The notes: generated by a model from the letters alone, not told the origin. Numbered from the stretch's first letter, positions 47,391 to 58,728 are shown. The stretch: 64,000 nucleotides of DNA from Theropithecus gelada (GCF_003255815.1 NC_037671.1:155178645-155242644); one strand, 5' to 3'. Program-made: numbers and translations.

Positions 47391-49229
47391 AAGACAGACC
47401 ACATTATAGGCCATAACACAAGTCTCAATAAATTTAAGAAAATCAAAATTACATCAAGTACTCTCTCAGACTACAGTGGAAAATAATTTGAAATCAACTC
47501 TGAAAGGAACCCTCAAAACTATGCCAATACATGGAAATTAAATAACCTGCTCCTGAATGATCATTGGGTCAAAAATGAAATCAAGATGGAAATTTAAAAG
47601 TTATTTTGGCTGAGTGCGGTGGCTCACACCTGTAATCCCAGCACTTTGGGAGGCCGAGGCGAGCAGATCACTTAAGGTCAGGAGTTTGAGACCAGCCTGA
47701 CCAACATGGAGAAACCCCGTCTCTATTAAAAATACAAAATTAACCAGGCTTGGGGGCACATGCCTGTAATCCCAGCTACTCAGGAAGCTGAGGCAGGAGA
47801 ATCGCTTGAACCCAGGAGGCAGAGGTTGCAGTGAGCTGAGATCGCGCCATTGCATTCCAGCCTGGGAAACAAGAGCAGCAAAACTCTGTCTCAAAAAAAA
47901 AAATTATTTTAACTGAACAATAATAGTGATACAACCTATCAAACCTCTGGGACACAGCAACGGCAGTGCTAAGAGAAGTGTTCACAGCCTTAAATGCCTA
48001 CATCAAAAAGTCTGAAAGAGCACAAATAGACAATCTAAGGTCAACCTCAAGGAAATAGAGAAACAAGAACAAATCAAACTCAAACCCAGCAGAAGAAAAG
48101 CAATAACAAAAATCAGAGCACAACTAAATGAAATTGAAACAAAAAAACACCCACAAAAGATAAATGTAACGAGATGCTTCTTTGAAAAGATAAATAACAT
48201 TGATAGACCATTAGTGAGATTAACCAAGAAGAGAGAAGATCCAAAAAAAAAAAAAAAAAAAAAAGCTCAATTAGAAGCAAAATGGGAAATATCACAACCA
48301 ATACCAGAGAAATAAAAAAAAAAATCATTCAAGGCTACTATGAACATCTTTACTTGCATAAACCCCAGAAAACCTAGAGGAGATGAATAAATTCCTGGAA
48401 ATATACAATCCTCCTAGATTAAACCAGGAAGAAATAGAAACTCTGAACAGACCAATAACAAGCAGCAAGGTTGAAATGGTAATAAAATAAATTGCCAACA
48501 AAAACATCTAGAACCAGAAGATTCACAGCTGAATTCTATCAGACATTTGATAATGAATTGGTACCAATCCTATTGACACTATTCCACAAGGAAATCCTCC
48601 CAAAATCATCTATGAAGCCAGTATCATCTTAATACCAAAATCAGTAAAAGGATAAAAAAAAAAAACAAAAAACAAAACACACACACACACAAAAAAACAC
48701 TACAGACCAATATCCCTGATGAACATAGTTGGAAAAAATCCTTAACAAGATACTAGTTAACCGAATACAATGGCATATCACAAAGATAATCCACCATGAT
48801 CAAGTGAGTTTCATACCAGAAATGCAGGAATAGTTTAACATACACAAGTCAATAATGTGATGCATCACATAAACAGACTTAAAATCATATGATCATCTCA
48901 ATAGATTCAGAAAAAGCATTTGACAAAATTCAGTATCTTTTTATGGTTAAAATGCTCAGCAAAATCAGCATAGAAGGGACATGTGCCTTGAGTTAATAAA
49001 AGCCATCTGTGACAGACCCACAGCCAACATAATACTGTTTGAGAAAAAGTTGAAAGTATTCTGCCTGAGTTCTGAAACAAAACAAGGATGCCCACTCTCA
49101 CCACTTCTATTCAACATAGTACTGGAAGTCCTAGCTGATAAGAGAAAGAAATCAAGGGTATCAAATTGGTAAAAAGAAAGTCAAACTGTCACTGTTTGCT
49201 GATGATATGATCATATACATAGAAAACCC
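47391..49229 (+). pseudogene. L1 ORF2 fragment (endonuclease end to RT catalytic motif)
   Basis: Starts in the last third of the endonuclease region ('acagaccacattataggcca') and runs to just after the reverse-transcriptase FADD-equivalent ('tttgctgatgatatgatcat', 49195-49214). The recognisable RT block 'SSETKQGCPLSPLLFNIVLE' lies in the frame 48981-49172. ORF1 and the catalytic start of the endonuclease are missing, and the frame is broken by many indels and homopolymer runs (for example A-runs at 48242-48263 and 48654-48665). Non-functional. Confidence 0.85.
47601..47910 (+). mobile_element. AluS inside the L1 ORF2 remnant
   Basis: Forward Alu 47608-47903 with a short duplication ttatttt (47601-47607, 47904-47910). 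AluSx-like text. Confidence 0.9.
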
Positions 49230-49291
49230 TATAAATTACCCAGTCTCAGGTACTTCTTTATACCAAGTTGAGAATGGACTAACACATCAAA

Positions 49292-49759
49292 TATGTGCAT
49301 GCTGTATGTACTGTGTCTTTTTCTATAGCTATCGTGGGATGGTATTGAATAGAGGCTCTTTCCCCAAGGTGACTGCAGTTGGCTCCTACTCCATCTATTT
49401 TTTCAAGTGGAAACTAATTGAGTCAGGCCGTACCTGATAAGCAGAATGTGTACCACACCAACTTGCCAGAATTGGGCTTCTATTTTCCAATAATATGCTT
49501 TCCTCTTCTCCTTTGATCAAAATGAGCAACTGACCCTCACTGTCCTATCACTAGGAAGAAGGCTATATGAGAAGGAGGGGACTCCCTTCTCATTGGTTTA
49601 AAAGTCCTAAAACTCATGTTTCCGTGTCTCTCAGGATAACAAAATGATCAAATGAAAGAGGTATAAACACAATTTTATGGTTAGTATTTGTTGATGAGTA
49701 GTGTGTTCTTTTTACCTTCCATTCACACTAATTGCAGTGCAAAAAAAGAAATCTGGACT
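49292..49759. other. Unique sequence
   Basis: Nothing recognised. Confidence 0.35.
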
Positions 49760-49930
49760 CCTCTTTACCTTTTTACCTCTCAGAACTTCTGTTTTATTTC
49801 CTGTAAAATAAGGTCAATAAAAGGTATCTTGTGAAATTCTTCCAAGGATTAGTGATAGAATATGTAACCTTCAGCTATGGTTTGTGGCATACAGTAGGTG
49901 CTTGACAGCTGGACAGGTATTGATCTTCCT
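49760..49930 (+). mobile_element. MIR SINE
   Basis: 'acctctcagaacttctgttt', 'cctgtaaaataaggtcaata', 'gtggcatacagtaggtgctt': forward MIR. Confidence 0.65.
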
Positions 49931-50089
49931 ATCATCTTATCCCTTTGCTTTTCCCTCTTTTATATTTAGAAAGAACCCATCCCAATGGAAATAAAAAATG
50001 ACTTTTGGGAATTTAGCTTATCCCACAGTTGATAGAATTATAGAAAGGAAGTTTGAAACAAAATCTCTCATTTGATTTTAACTCAATTT

Positions 50090-50595
50090 AGAAAACTCGA
50101 ATTTTATAAGACACATGCACATGTATGTTTATTGCGGCACTATTCACAATACCAAAGACTTGGAACCAACCCAAATGTCCATCAATGACAGACTGGATTA
50201 AGAAAATGTGGCGCATATACACCATGGAATACTATGCAGCCATAAAAAACGATGAGTTCATGTCCTTTGTAGGGACATGGATGCAGCTGGAAACCATCAT
50301 TCTCAGCAAACTATGGCAAGAACAGAAAACCAAACACCGCATGTTCTCACTCACAGGTGGGAACTGAACAATGAGATCACTTTGACACAGGAAGGGGAAC
50401 ATCACACACCAGGGCCTGTTGTGGGATGGGGGTAGGCGGGAGGGATAGCATTAGGAGATATACCTGATGTAAATGACGAGTTAATGGGTGCAGCACACCA
50501 ACATGGCACATGTATACATATGTAACAAACCTGCACGTTGTACACATGTACCCTAGAACTTAAAGTATAATAAAAAAAAGAAAACTCGAATTTTA
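50090..50595 (+). mobile_element. L1PA 3' end with 17-bp duplication
   Basis: Body 50107-50578, young L1PA text, flanked by agaaaactcgaatttta at 50090-50106 and 50579-50595 (perfect). It keeps an open ORF2 C-terminal end (80 codons, 50125-50367, ending ...FSLTGGN and stop). The poly-A is short (8 A, then the duplication). Confidence 0.95.
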
Positions 50596-50616
50596 GTGCA
50601 CCCTGATTTACAACTT

Positions 50617-50953
50617 TAAATAATATATATATATAGGGTTTTTTTGGTTTTTTGTTTTTTGTTTTTTGTTTTTTGAGACGGAGTCTCGCTCTGTCGCCCA
50701 GGCTGGAGTGCAGTGGCATGATCTCGGCTCACTGCAAGCTCCGCCTCCCGGGTTCACAGCATTCTCCTGCCTCAGCCTCCCAAGTAGCTGGGACTACAGG
50801 CGCCCGCCACTGCGCCTGGTCAATTTTTTGTATTTTTAGTAGAGACAGGGTTTCACCGTGGTGTCGGTCTCCTGACCTCGTGATCCGCCCACCTCGGCCT
50901 CCCAAAGTGCTGGGATTACAGGTGTGAGTCACCGCGCCCGGCCTAAATAATAT
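50617..50953 (-). mobile_element. AluY (Yd-like, 12-base deletion)
   Basis: Reverse Alu, body to 50943, tail a (TTTTTTG)n-type run at 50639-50675. The duplication taaataatat lies at 50617-50626 and 50944-50953. The same 12-base deletion as in the Alu at 5946-6233 is seen ('tttcaccgtggtgtcggtct'). Confidence 0.9.
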
Positions 50954-51094
50954 TTTTTAAAAACAGTAGGAAAAATATCTTACTTATATTTATTACTATG
51001 ATAATAAAATACTAATCTATTCAAGAAAGATAATTTGAAAAGCAGTTTTGAAAAATCACTTAAATGTTTAGTAGTAAGATCCAACAAAACATAG
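50954..51094. other. Unique spacer
   Basis: AT-rich spacer, nothing recognised. Confidence 0.35.
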
Positions 51095-51260
51095 TGAAAA
51101 TAGTACAGATTTTGACATAAAAAATGCCAAGCCGAATGACTTGAGCTTAAACTACACAACTCTTTTGAACTCCAGGTTTCTCATCTATAGAATGGCAGGT
51201 ATTTATTTCTCTCATAGGACAGTAGGGTTAAATGAAATAAGAGATATGAAGAGGGTATGC
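51095..51260 (+). mobile_element. MIR SINE
   Basis: 'gccaagccgaatgacttgag', 'ccaggtttctcatctataga', 'gacagtagggttaaatgaaa': forward MIR core. Confidence 0.6.
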
Positions 51261-53240
51261 AATTTTAATTATTATCTACTGTTTCCCAAAGTATTTGTAT
51301 TACAAAAAATCACTTTGGGATTCATTATTCATGCTTGTGAGTCTGAATTTCTATAGTTTCTATATTCACCAGGGTCAAGGTGGAAGCTACTTAAAATAGC
51401 AGTGATTACCTTTGCCTAGGTGTTATCTAAGGACCTGCGAGCTAAAAAGGGAGCCAAAGATATCTTAATTGCCACCTCCCTTTCAATAATTTACTTGAAG
51501 TCTATTAATGTTCCTTTTGCATGAAATGTTTCAGCATCTGGTCAGGCCAGGCAGGCACCCTCAGATCAGTTCAGCAGGTACTAAGGCCAACTAAGGAGAT
51601 GAAACTAAAGAGCACTGGGAACAAGATTCTTTGTCTGCATCCATTTCTAGGGCAAAAAGTCAATTACATCTTTGTTGTTACAGCTGGGGAAAGATCTTCA
51701 CAAATTTGCCATTTCCCAAGCTTTCTAATAGCTAGCTATTCATATGTGGTTCCTGCACTCAGCCAGTTGTCTGTCATCCAAAAGCACTCAGAAAAATGCC
51801 TTTATTTTAAAATTCTGTGGGTGCAAAATTCTTATAAACTCTGTGAAATCATGTCTTCTAGTTTTCCAGGTGTGGCACCTTATTGCTGTGATCTCTGAAT
51901 AACGCAATTATCAGAAGATGTAGTCATAAAAAACTTGAGTAAAGAGTTTGTGTTTTCAACATGTCACATTGAAGAGGCATGTGAAATCAACAGTGCCACT
52001 ATTTTGGCTGTATCACCTACAACTTCTAGGCAAAGTGCACAGCCATTCCTGTGAGCTGACTCTATCCAACATAAGCCATGTGTCATCCGTCATGAAGGTA
52101 TGCTTCAACTACAGCAATCGCTTCATTCGTGGGGCTATTCAACATTTGCCAGGTTTACTTTATCTTATTAACATTTTTAAAAGGCAATCTTTTTGAATGT
52201 CTACAACTCACTAGGAAAAAAAAATCGATGAAGTAGAAATCACTGTCTTGAAGACAATTTCTAGAATGTCAAGTATTTTCTGACTTTCCAGTCAGGGCTG
52301 GCTCATGATGATGACTGTATTCTTGCATGATAAGCTCCTATTCCAATCACTTATGCATCAATTTACAGTATTGGACACTACTTAGCCATGATTTGTCTGA
52401 TGGATCTAAGATATAACTTGCCAACAAGTCAAGAAAAATGCTTTTTACATAATGAAACTACATATAAACAAAAGGCTTTGATGTTATCCAGGGATCAAGA
52501 AGAATTCTCTCCCAAAACCCCTTCCTCACTAGGATTTTTTGGTACTTTTAAAATTTGAACTAATCTTGTGGTTTGTAGCATTTAGTTTGCATGATTATGA
52601 TAGAAGTATGTGATAAAAGCATTTCAACTGAATAAAAAGAGAGAATATATACAGTAATGAGTTATACTGGTAAATGGATTATTGTCTATATGACCAATTT
52701 ATTCCTTCAGAAGGATTTTAATGATGAAATGCTGAAATATTGCAAGTGTTTGACAGATAAAGCAAACAGCTATGTTGGAAACATAAGCAGGTGACTTGAC
52801 AAATGTGCTTTCACAATGAATAACCAGAGCATTCATCAAACCAAAGGCCAATGCCTAGAAGAAAATGTGCATAGCCACTGCATTGGCCCATGTCAATAGA
52901 TGGTGCAGGTTTTTTTTTTTTTTGGTGGTCGCTCTCTCTTGCTGTTGACTAGAGTACAGTATTGAAACCCAAGTCATGGGTAAATTCCTTACACAGGCCA
53001 GAGAGAGTTGCTCTAAGCACTGAAGCTCAAATGGCTGTGCTTTGGTTTTTAAGAGAGGTCAATTGAAAGAATGTGGATTGATTGGTTTAAATCTACATAT
53101 TCATTTTGTGGAAAACATCCACGTGAGAGTAGAATTACATGACCTTTCACGCAGGAAGACAGTATTATGTTTTATGCACAGGTAGTCTGAAATCACTGCT
53201 GCTTTTTTTTTTCCCCCAAAAAATAGCCTCACAAAGCTCT
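51261..53240. other. Long unique stretch
   Basis: About 2 kb without a recognised element. The longest frame (125 aa, 51521-51898) has no known domain, and nothing else supports a gene. Confidence 0.4.
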
Positions 53241-53244
53241 TTTA

Positions 53245-53245
53245 T

Positions 53246-53279
<34 letters not shown>
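53245..53279. repeat. (ATA)n microsatellite from the L1 tail
   Basis: About eleven ATA units at the junction of the L1 3' end with unique DNA. Such A-rich tail tracts are frequent nurseries of trinucleotide repeats. Confidence 0.93.
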
Positions 53280-53282
<3 letters not shown>

Positions 53283-53482
53283 TAAGTTCTAGGGTACATG
53301 TGCACAACATGCAGGTTTGTTACATATGTATACATGTGCCATGTTGGCTTGCTGCACCCATTAACTTGTTATTTACATTACATTAGGTATATCTCCTAAT
53401 GCTATCCCTCCCATCTACCCCCACCCCACGACAGGCCCTGGTGTGTGATGTTCCCCTTTCTGTGTCAAAGTGTTCTCATTGT

Positions 53483-56400
53483 TCAATTCCCACCTATGAG
53501 TGAGAACATGTGGTGTTTGGTTTTCTGTCCTCACGATAGTTTGCTGAAAATGATGGTTTCCAGCTTCATCCATGTCCCAACAAAGAACATGAACTCATCC
53601 TTTTTTATGGCTGCATCATATTCCATGGTGTATATGTGCCACATTTTCTTAATTCAGTCTATTGTTGATGGACATTTGGGTTGGTTCCAAGTCTTTGCTA
53701 TTGTGAATAGTGCCGCAATAAACATACGTGCGCATGTGTCTTTATAGCAGCATGATTTATAATCCTTTGGGTATATACCCAGTAATGGGATGGCTGGGTC
53801 AAATGGTATTTCTAGTTCTAGATCCTTGAGGAATCGCCACACTGTCTTCCACAATGGTTGAACTAGTTTACAGTCCCACAAACAGTATAAAAGTTTTCCT
53901 CTTTCTCCACATCCTCTCCAGCACCTGTTGTTTCCTGACATTTAATGATCACTATTCTAACTGGTGTGAAATGGTATCTCATTGTAGTTTTGATTTGCAT
54001 TTCTCTTATGTCCAGTGATGATGAGCATTTTTTCGTGTGTCTGTTGGCTGCATAAATGTCTTCTTTTGAGAAGTGTCTGTTCATATCCTTTGCCCATTTT
54101 TTGATGGGGTTGTTTGTTTTTTTCTTGTAAGTTTGTTTGAGTTCTTTGTAGATTCTGGATATTAGCCCTTTGTCAGATGAGTAGATTGCAAAAATTTTCT
54201 CCCATTCTGTAGGTTTCCTGTTCCCTCTGATGGTAGTTTCTTTTGCTGTGCAGACGCTCTTTAGTTTAATTAGATCCCATTTGTCAATTTTGGCTTTTGT
54301 TGCCACTGCTTTTGGTGTTTTAGACATGAAGTCCTTGCCCTTGCATATACCTATGTCCTGAATGGCATTGCCTAGGTTTTCTTCTAGGGTTTTTGTGGTT
54401 TAAGTCTAACATTTAAGTCTTTAATCCATCTTGAATTAATTTTTGTATAAGGTATAAGGAAGGGATCCAGTTTTAGCTTTCTACATATGGCTAGCCAGTT
54501 TTCCCAGCACCATTTATTAAATAGGGAATTCTTTCCCCATTTCTTGTTTTTGTCAGGTTTGTCAAAGATCAGATGGTTGTAGATGTGTGGTAGTCTTTCT
54601 GACGGCTCTGTTCTGTTCCATTGGTCTATATCTCTGTTTTAGTACCAGTACCATGCTGTTTTGGTTACTGTAGCCTTGTAGTATAGTTTGAAGTCAGGTA
54701 GCATGATGCCTCCAGCTTTGTTCTTTTGGCTTAGGTTGTCTTGGCTATCCGGGCTCTTTTTTGGTTCCACATGAACTTAATGTAGTTTTTTCCAATTCTG
54801 TGAAGAAAGTCATTGGTAGCTTGATGGGTCTAGCATTGAATCTATAAATTACCTTGGGTAGTATAGCCATTTTCACATATTGATTCTTCCTATCTATGAG
54901 CATGGAATGTTCTTCTATTTGTTTGTGTCCTCTTTTATTTAGCTGAGCAGTGGTTTGTAGTTCTCCTTGAAGAGGTCCTTCACATCCCTTGTAAATTGGA
55001 TTCTTAGGTATTTGATTCTCTTTGAAGCAATTGTGAATGGGAGTTCATTCATTATTTGGCTCTCTGTTTGTCTGTTATTGGTGTATAAGAATGCTTGTGA
55101 TTTTTGCACATTGATTTTGTATCCTGAGACTTTGCTGAAGTTGCTTGTCAGCTTACAGAGATTTTGGGCTGAGATGATGGGGTTTTCTAAAGATATAATC
55201 ATGTCATCTGCAAACAGGGACAATTTGACTTCCTCTTTTCCTAATTGAATACCCTTTATTTGTTTCTCCTGTCTGATTTCCCTGGCCAGGACTTCCAACG
55301 CTATGTTGAATAGGAGTGGTGAGAGAGGGCATCCCTGTCTTGTGCCAGTTTTCAAAGGGAATGTTTCCAGTTTTTGCACATTCATTCAGTATGCTATTGG
55401 CTGTGTGTTTGTCATAAATAGCTCTTATTATTTTGCGATACGTCCCTTCAATACCTAATTTATTGAGAGTTTTTAGCATGAAGGGCTGTTGAATTTTGTC
55501 AAAGGCCTTTTCTGCATCTATTGAGACAATCATGTGGTTTTTGTCTTTGGTTCCATTTATATGCTGGATTACATTTATTGATTTGTGTATGTTGAATCAG
55601 CCTTGCATCCCAGGGACAAAGCCCACTTGATCATGGTGGATAAGCTTTTTGATGTGCTGCTGGATTTGGTTTGCCAGTATTTTATTGAGGATTTTTGCAT
55701 CGATGTTCATCAGGGATATTGTTCTAAAATTCTTTTTTCTTGTTGTGTCTCTGCCAGGCTTTCGTATCAGGACGATACCGGCCTCATAAAATGAGTTACG
55801 GAGAATTCCCTCTTTCTATATTGATTGGAATAGTTTCAGAAGGAATGGTACCAACTTCTCCTTGTACCTCTGGTAGAATTTGGCTGTGAATCCATCTGGT
55901 CCTGGACTTTTTTTGGTTAGTAGGCTATGAATTATTGCCTCAATTTCAGAGCCTGTTATTGGTCTATTCAGGGATTCAACTTCTTCCTGGTTTAATCTTG
56001 GGAGGGTGTATGTGTCTAGGAATTTATCCATTTCTTCTAGGTTTTCTAGTTTATTTGCATAGAGGTGTTTATAGTATTCTCTGATGGTAGTTTGCATTTC
56101 CGTGGGATCGGTGGTGATATCCCCTTTATCAATTTTTATTATGTCTATTTGATTCTTCTCTCTTTTCTTCTTTATTAGTCTTGCTAGCGGTCTATCAATT
56201 TTGTTGATCTTTTCAAAAAACGAGCTCCTGGATTCATTGATGTTTTGAAGGGTTTTTTGTGTCTCTATCTCCTTCAGTTCTGCTCTGATCTTAGATATTT
56301 CTTGCCTTCTACTAGTTTTTGAATGTGTTTCCTCTTGCTTCTCTAGTTCTTTTAATTGTGATGTTAGGGTGTCAATTTTAGATCTTTCCTGCTTTCTCTT

Positions 56401-57314
56401 GTGGGCATTTAGTGCTGTAAATTTCCCTCTACACACCGCTTTAAATGTGTCCCAGAGATTCTGGTATGTTGTATCTTTGTTCTCATTGGTTTCAAAGAAC
56501 ATCTTTATTTCTGACTTCATTTTGTTATGTACCCAGTAGTCATTCAGGAGCAGATTGTTCAGTTTCCATGTAGTTGAGTGGTTTTGATTGAGTTTCTTAA
56601 TCCTGAGTTCTAGTTTGATTGCACTGTGGTCTGAGAGACAGTTTGTTATAATTTCTGTTCTTTTATATTTGCTGAGGAGTGCTTTACTTCCAACTATGTG
56701 GTCAATCTTGGAATAAGTGCAATATGGTGCTGAGAAGAATGTATAGTCTATTGATTTGGGGTGGAGAGTTCTATAGATGTCTATTAGGTCCGCTTGGTGC
56801 AGAGCTGAGTTCAATTCCTGGATGTCCTTTATAACTTTCTGTCTTGTTGATCTGTCTAATGTTGACAGTGGGGTGTTAAAGTCTCCCATTATTATTGTGT
56901 GGGAGTCTAAGTCTCTTTGTAGGTCTCTAAGGACTTGCTTTATGAATCTGGGTGCTCCTGTATTGGGTGCATACATATTTAGGATAGTTAGCTCTTCTTG
57001 TTGAATTGATCCCTTTACCATTATGTAATGGCCTCCTTTGTCTCTTTTGATCTTTGTTGTTTAAAGTCTGTTTTATCAGAGACTAGGATTGCAAACCCTG
57101 CCTTTGTTTGTTTTCCATTTGCTTGGTAGATCTTCCTCCATCCTTTTATTTTGAGCCTATGTGTGTCTCTGCACATGAGATGGGTCTCCTGAATACAGCA
57201 CACTGATGGGTCTTGAGTCTTTATCCAATCTGCCAGTCTGTGTCTTTTAATTGGAGTATTTAGCCCATTTACATTTAAGGTTAATATTGTTATGTGCGAA
57301 TTTGATCCTGTCAT
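53483..57314 (-). pseudogene. L1 ORF2, full length but frameshifted
   Basis: Length 3,832 bases, about that of an intact ORF2 (endonuclease/reverse transcriptase). The endonuclease start (57314) shows the N-containing 'LTLNVNGLN' and 'CIQETHL' motifs. After a frameshift near 57050, the 401-codon frame 57021-55816 holds 'IIMGDFNTPLS', 'KIDHIVGSK' and 'NCLSDHSAIKLEL', so metal- and phosphate-binding residues remain. RT motifs 'TRQGCPLSPLLFN' and 'FADDMIISLENPI' lie in the frame 55385-54939. Later frames cover the thumb and C-terminus. Multiple shifts make it non-functional. Confidence 0.93.
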
Positions 57315-57377
57315 TATGATATTAGCTGTTTATTTTGCTCATTAGTTGATGCAGTTGCTTCCTAGAATCGATGGTCT

Positions 57378-58397
57378 TTACAATTTGGCATGTTTTTGCA
57401 GTGGCTGGTACCGGTTGTTCCTTTCCATGTTGAGTGCTTCCTTCAGGAGCTCTTGTAGGGCAGGCCTGGTGGAGACAAAATCTCTAAGCATTTGCTTGTC
57501 TGTAAAGGATTTTATTTCTCCTTCACTTATGAAACTTAGTTTGGCTGGATATGAAAAAATTCTGGGTTGAAAATTCTTTTCTTTAAGAATGTTGAATATT
57601 GGCCCCCACTCTCTTCTGGCTTGTAGAGTTTCTGCCGAGAGATCTGCTGTTAGTCTGATGGGCTTCCCTTTGTGGGTAACCCGACCTTTCTTTCTGGCTG
57701 CCCTTAAGATTTTTTCCTTCATTTCAACTTTGGTGAATCTGGCAATTATGTGTCTTGGAGTTGCTCTTCTCGAGGAGTATCTTTGTGGCATTCTCTGTAT
57801 TTCCTGAATTTGAATGTTGGCCTGCCCTACTAGGTTGGGGAAGTTCTCCTGGATGATATCCTGAAGAGTGTTTTCCAACTTGGTTCCATTCTCCCCATCA
57901 CTTTCAGGTATACCAATCAGATATAGATTTGGTCTTTTCACATAGTCCCATATTTCTTGGAGGCTTTGTTTGTTTCTTTTTACTCTTTTTTCTCTACACT
58001 TCTCTTCTCACTTCATTTCATTCATCTGATCTTCAATCACTGATACCCTTTCTTCCAGTTGATTGAATTGGCTACTGAAGCTTGTGCATTTGTCACGTAG
58101 TTCTTGTGCCATGGTTTTCAGCTCCATTAGGTCATTTAAGGACTTCTCTACACTGGTTATTCTACTTAGCCATTTGTCTAATATTTTTTCAAGGTTTTTA
58201 GCTTCTTTGTGATAGGTTCGAACTTCCTTTTTTAACTCAGAGAAGTTTGATTGTCTGAAGCCTTCTTCTCTCAACTCGTTAAAGTCATTCTCCGTCCAGC
58301 TTTGCTCTGTTGCTGGTGAGGAGCTGCGTTCCTTTGGAGGGTGAGAGGCGCTCTGATTTTGAGAATTTTCAGCTTTTCTGCTCTGTTTTTTCCCCAT
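57378..58397 (-). pseudogene. L1 ORF1 (RNA-binding protein), broken in the middle
   Basis: ORF1p is the L1 RNA chaperone that coats element RNA as a trimer. The start codon at 58397 opens 129 codons covering the basic N-terminus (MGKKQSRKAENSQ) and the coiled coil (LEKILDKWLSRITSVEKSLN). A TGA at 58010-58008 ends it. A small deletion a few codons later also shifts the frame. The second frame 57941-57378 then covers the RNA-recognition domain (RPNLYLIGIPESDGENG) and the C-terminal domain (RRMPQRYSS-type basic region, ARFTKVEMKEKIL). Dead copy. Confidence 0.92.
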
Positions 58398-58728
58398 CTT
58401 TGTGGTTTTATCTACCTTTGGTCTTTGATGATGGTGATATACAGATGGGGTTTTGGTGTGGGTATCCTTTCTGTTTGTTAGTTTTCATTCTAACAGTCAG
58501 GACCCTCAGCTGTAAGTCTGTTGGAGTTTGCTGGAGGTCCACTCCAGACCCTGTTTGCCTGGTTATCAGCAGCAGAGGCTGCAGAATAGCGAATATTGCT
58601 GAACAGCAAATGTTGATGCCTGATTGTTCCTCTGGAAGCTTCGTCTCAGAGGGGTACCCGGCCATGTGGGGTGTCAGTCTGCCCCTACTTGGGAGTGCCT
58701 CCCAGTTAGGCTACTTGGGGGTCAGGGA

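Larger units (their letters stand above)
46458..49249 (+). mobile_element. 3'-truncated, internally deleted L1 inside the MST LTR
   Basis: The insertion lies between two 20-bp copies of the LTR text (46458-46477 and 49230-49249) that differ at one base. It holds an older-type L1 5'UTR (46478 to about 47390), then jumps directly to ORF2 (about 47391 on), and ends mid-reverse-transcriptase at 49229. It lacks the rest of ORF2, the 3'UTR and a poly-A tail. An AluS sits inside. Tail-less, 3'-truncated L1 with a duplication is unusual. Confidence 0.85.
46080..49291 (+). mobile_element. MST-type solo LTR split by an L1
   Basis: The LTR runs 46085-46477 and resumes at 49250-49286. It starts 'tgatatagtttggatgtgtg', includes 'aatggtttagcaccatcccc', 'gtttaaaagggtgtggtacc' and 'cctccctagaagctgagcag', and ends 'gagaatggactaacaca'. 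The outer flanks ccaaa / tcaaa are a 4-of-5 match. The interruption is the L1 of 46478-49229. Confidence 0.88.
53246..58728 (-). mobile_element. Nearly full-length L1PA (about 5.5 kb)
   Basis: In sense order: about 330 bases of 5'UTR (58728-58398), ORF1 (58397-57378), a 63-base spacer, ORF2 (57314-53483), 3'UTR, then a tail grown into (ATT)n (53279-53246). The 5'UTR piece keeps the 'atttgctgttcagcaatatt'-side segment (reverse complement near 58590-58620), which is known to be lost in younger L1PA. An L1PA4-L1PA8 age is inferred. Roughly the first 600 bases of 5'UTR are missing. No duplication was found. Confidence 0.93.

Noticed and set aside
51521..51898. A 125-codon plus-strand frame in unique DNA
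   Set aside because: No domain, no neighbouring exon-like segments, and length within chance in a 64-kb window.
55816..57021. A 401-codon open frame on the minus strand
   Set aside because: It is L1 ORF2 endonuclease/linker sequence, part of a frameshifted element, not a host gene.
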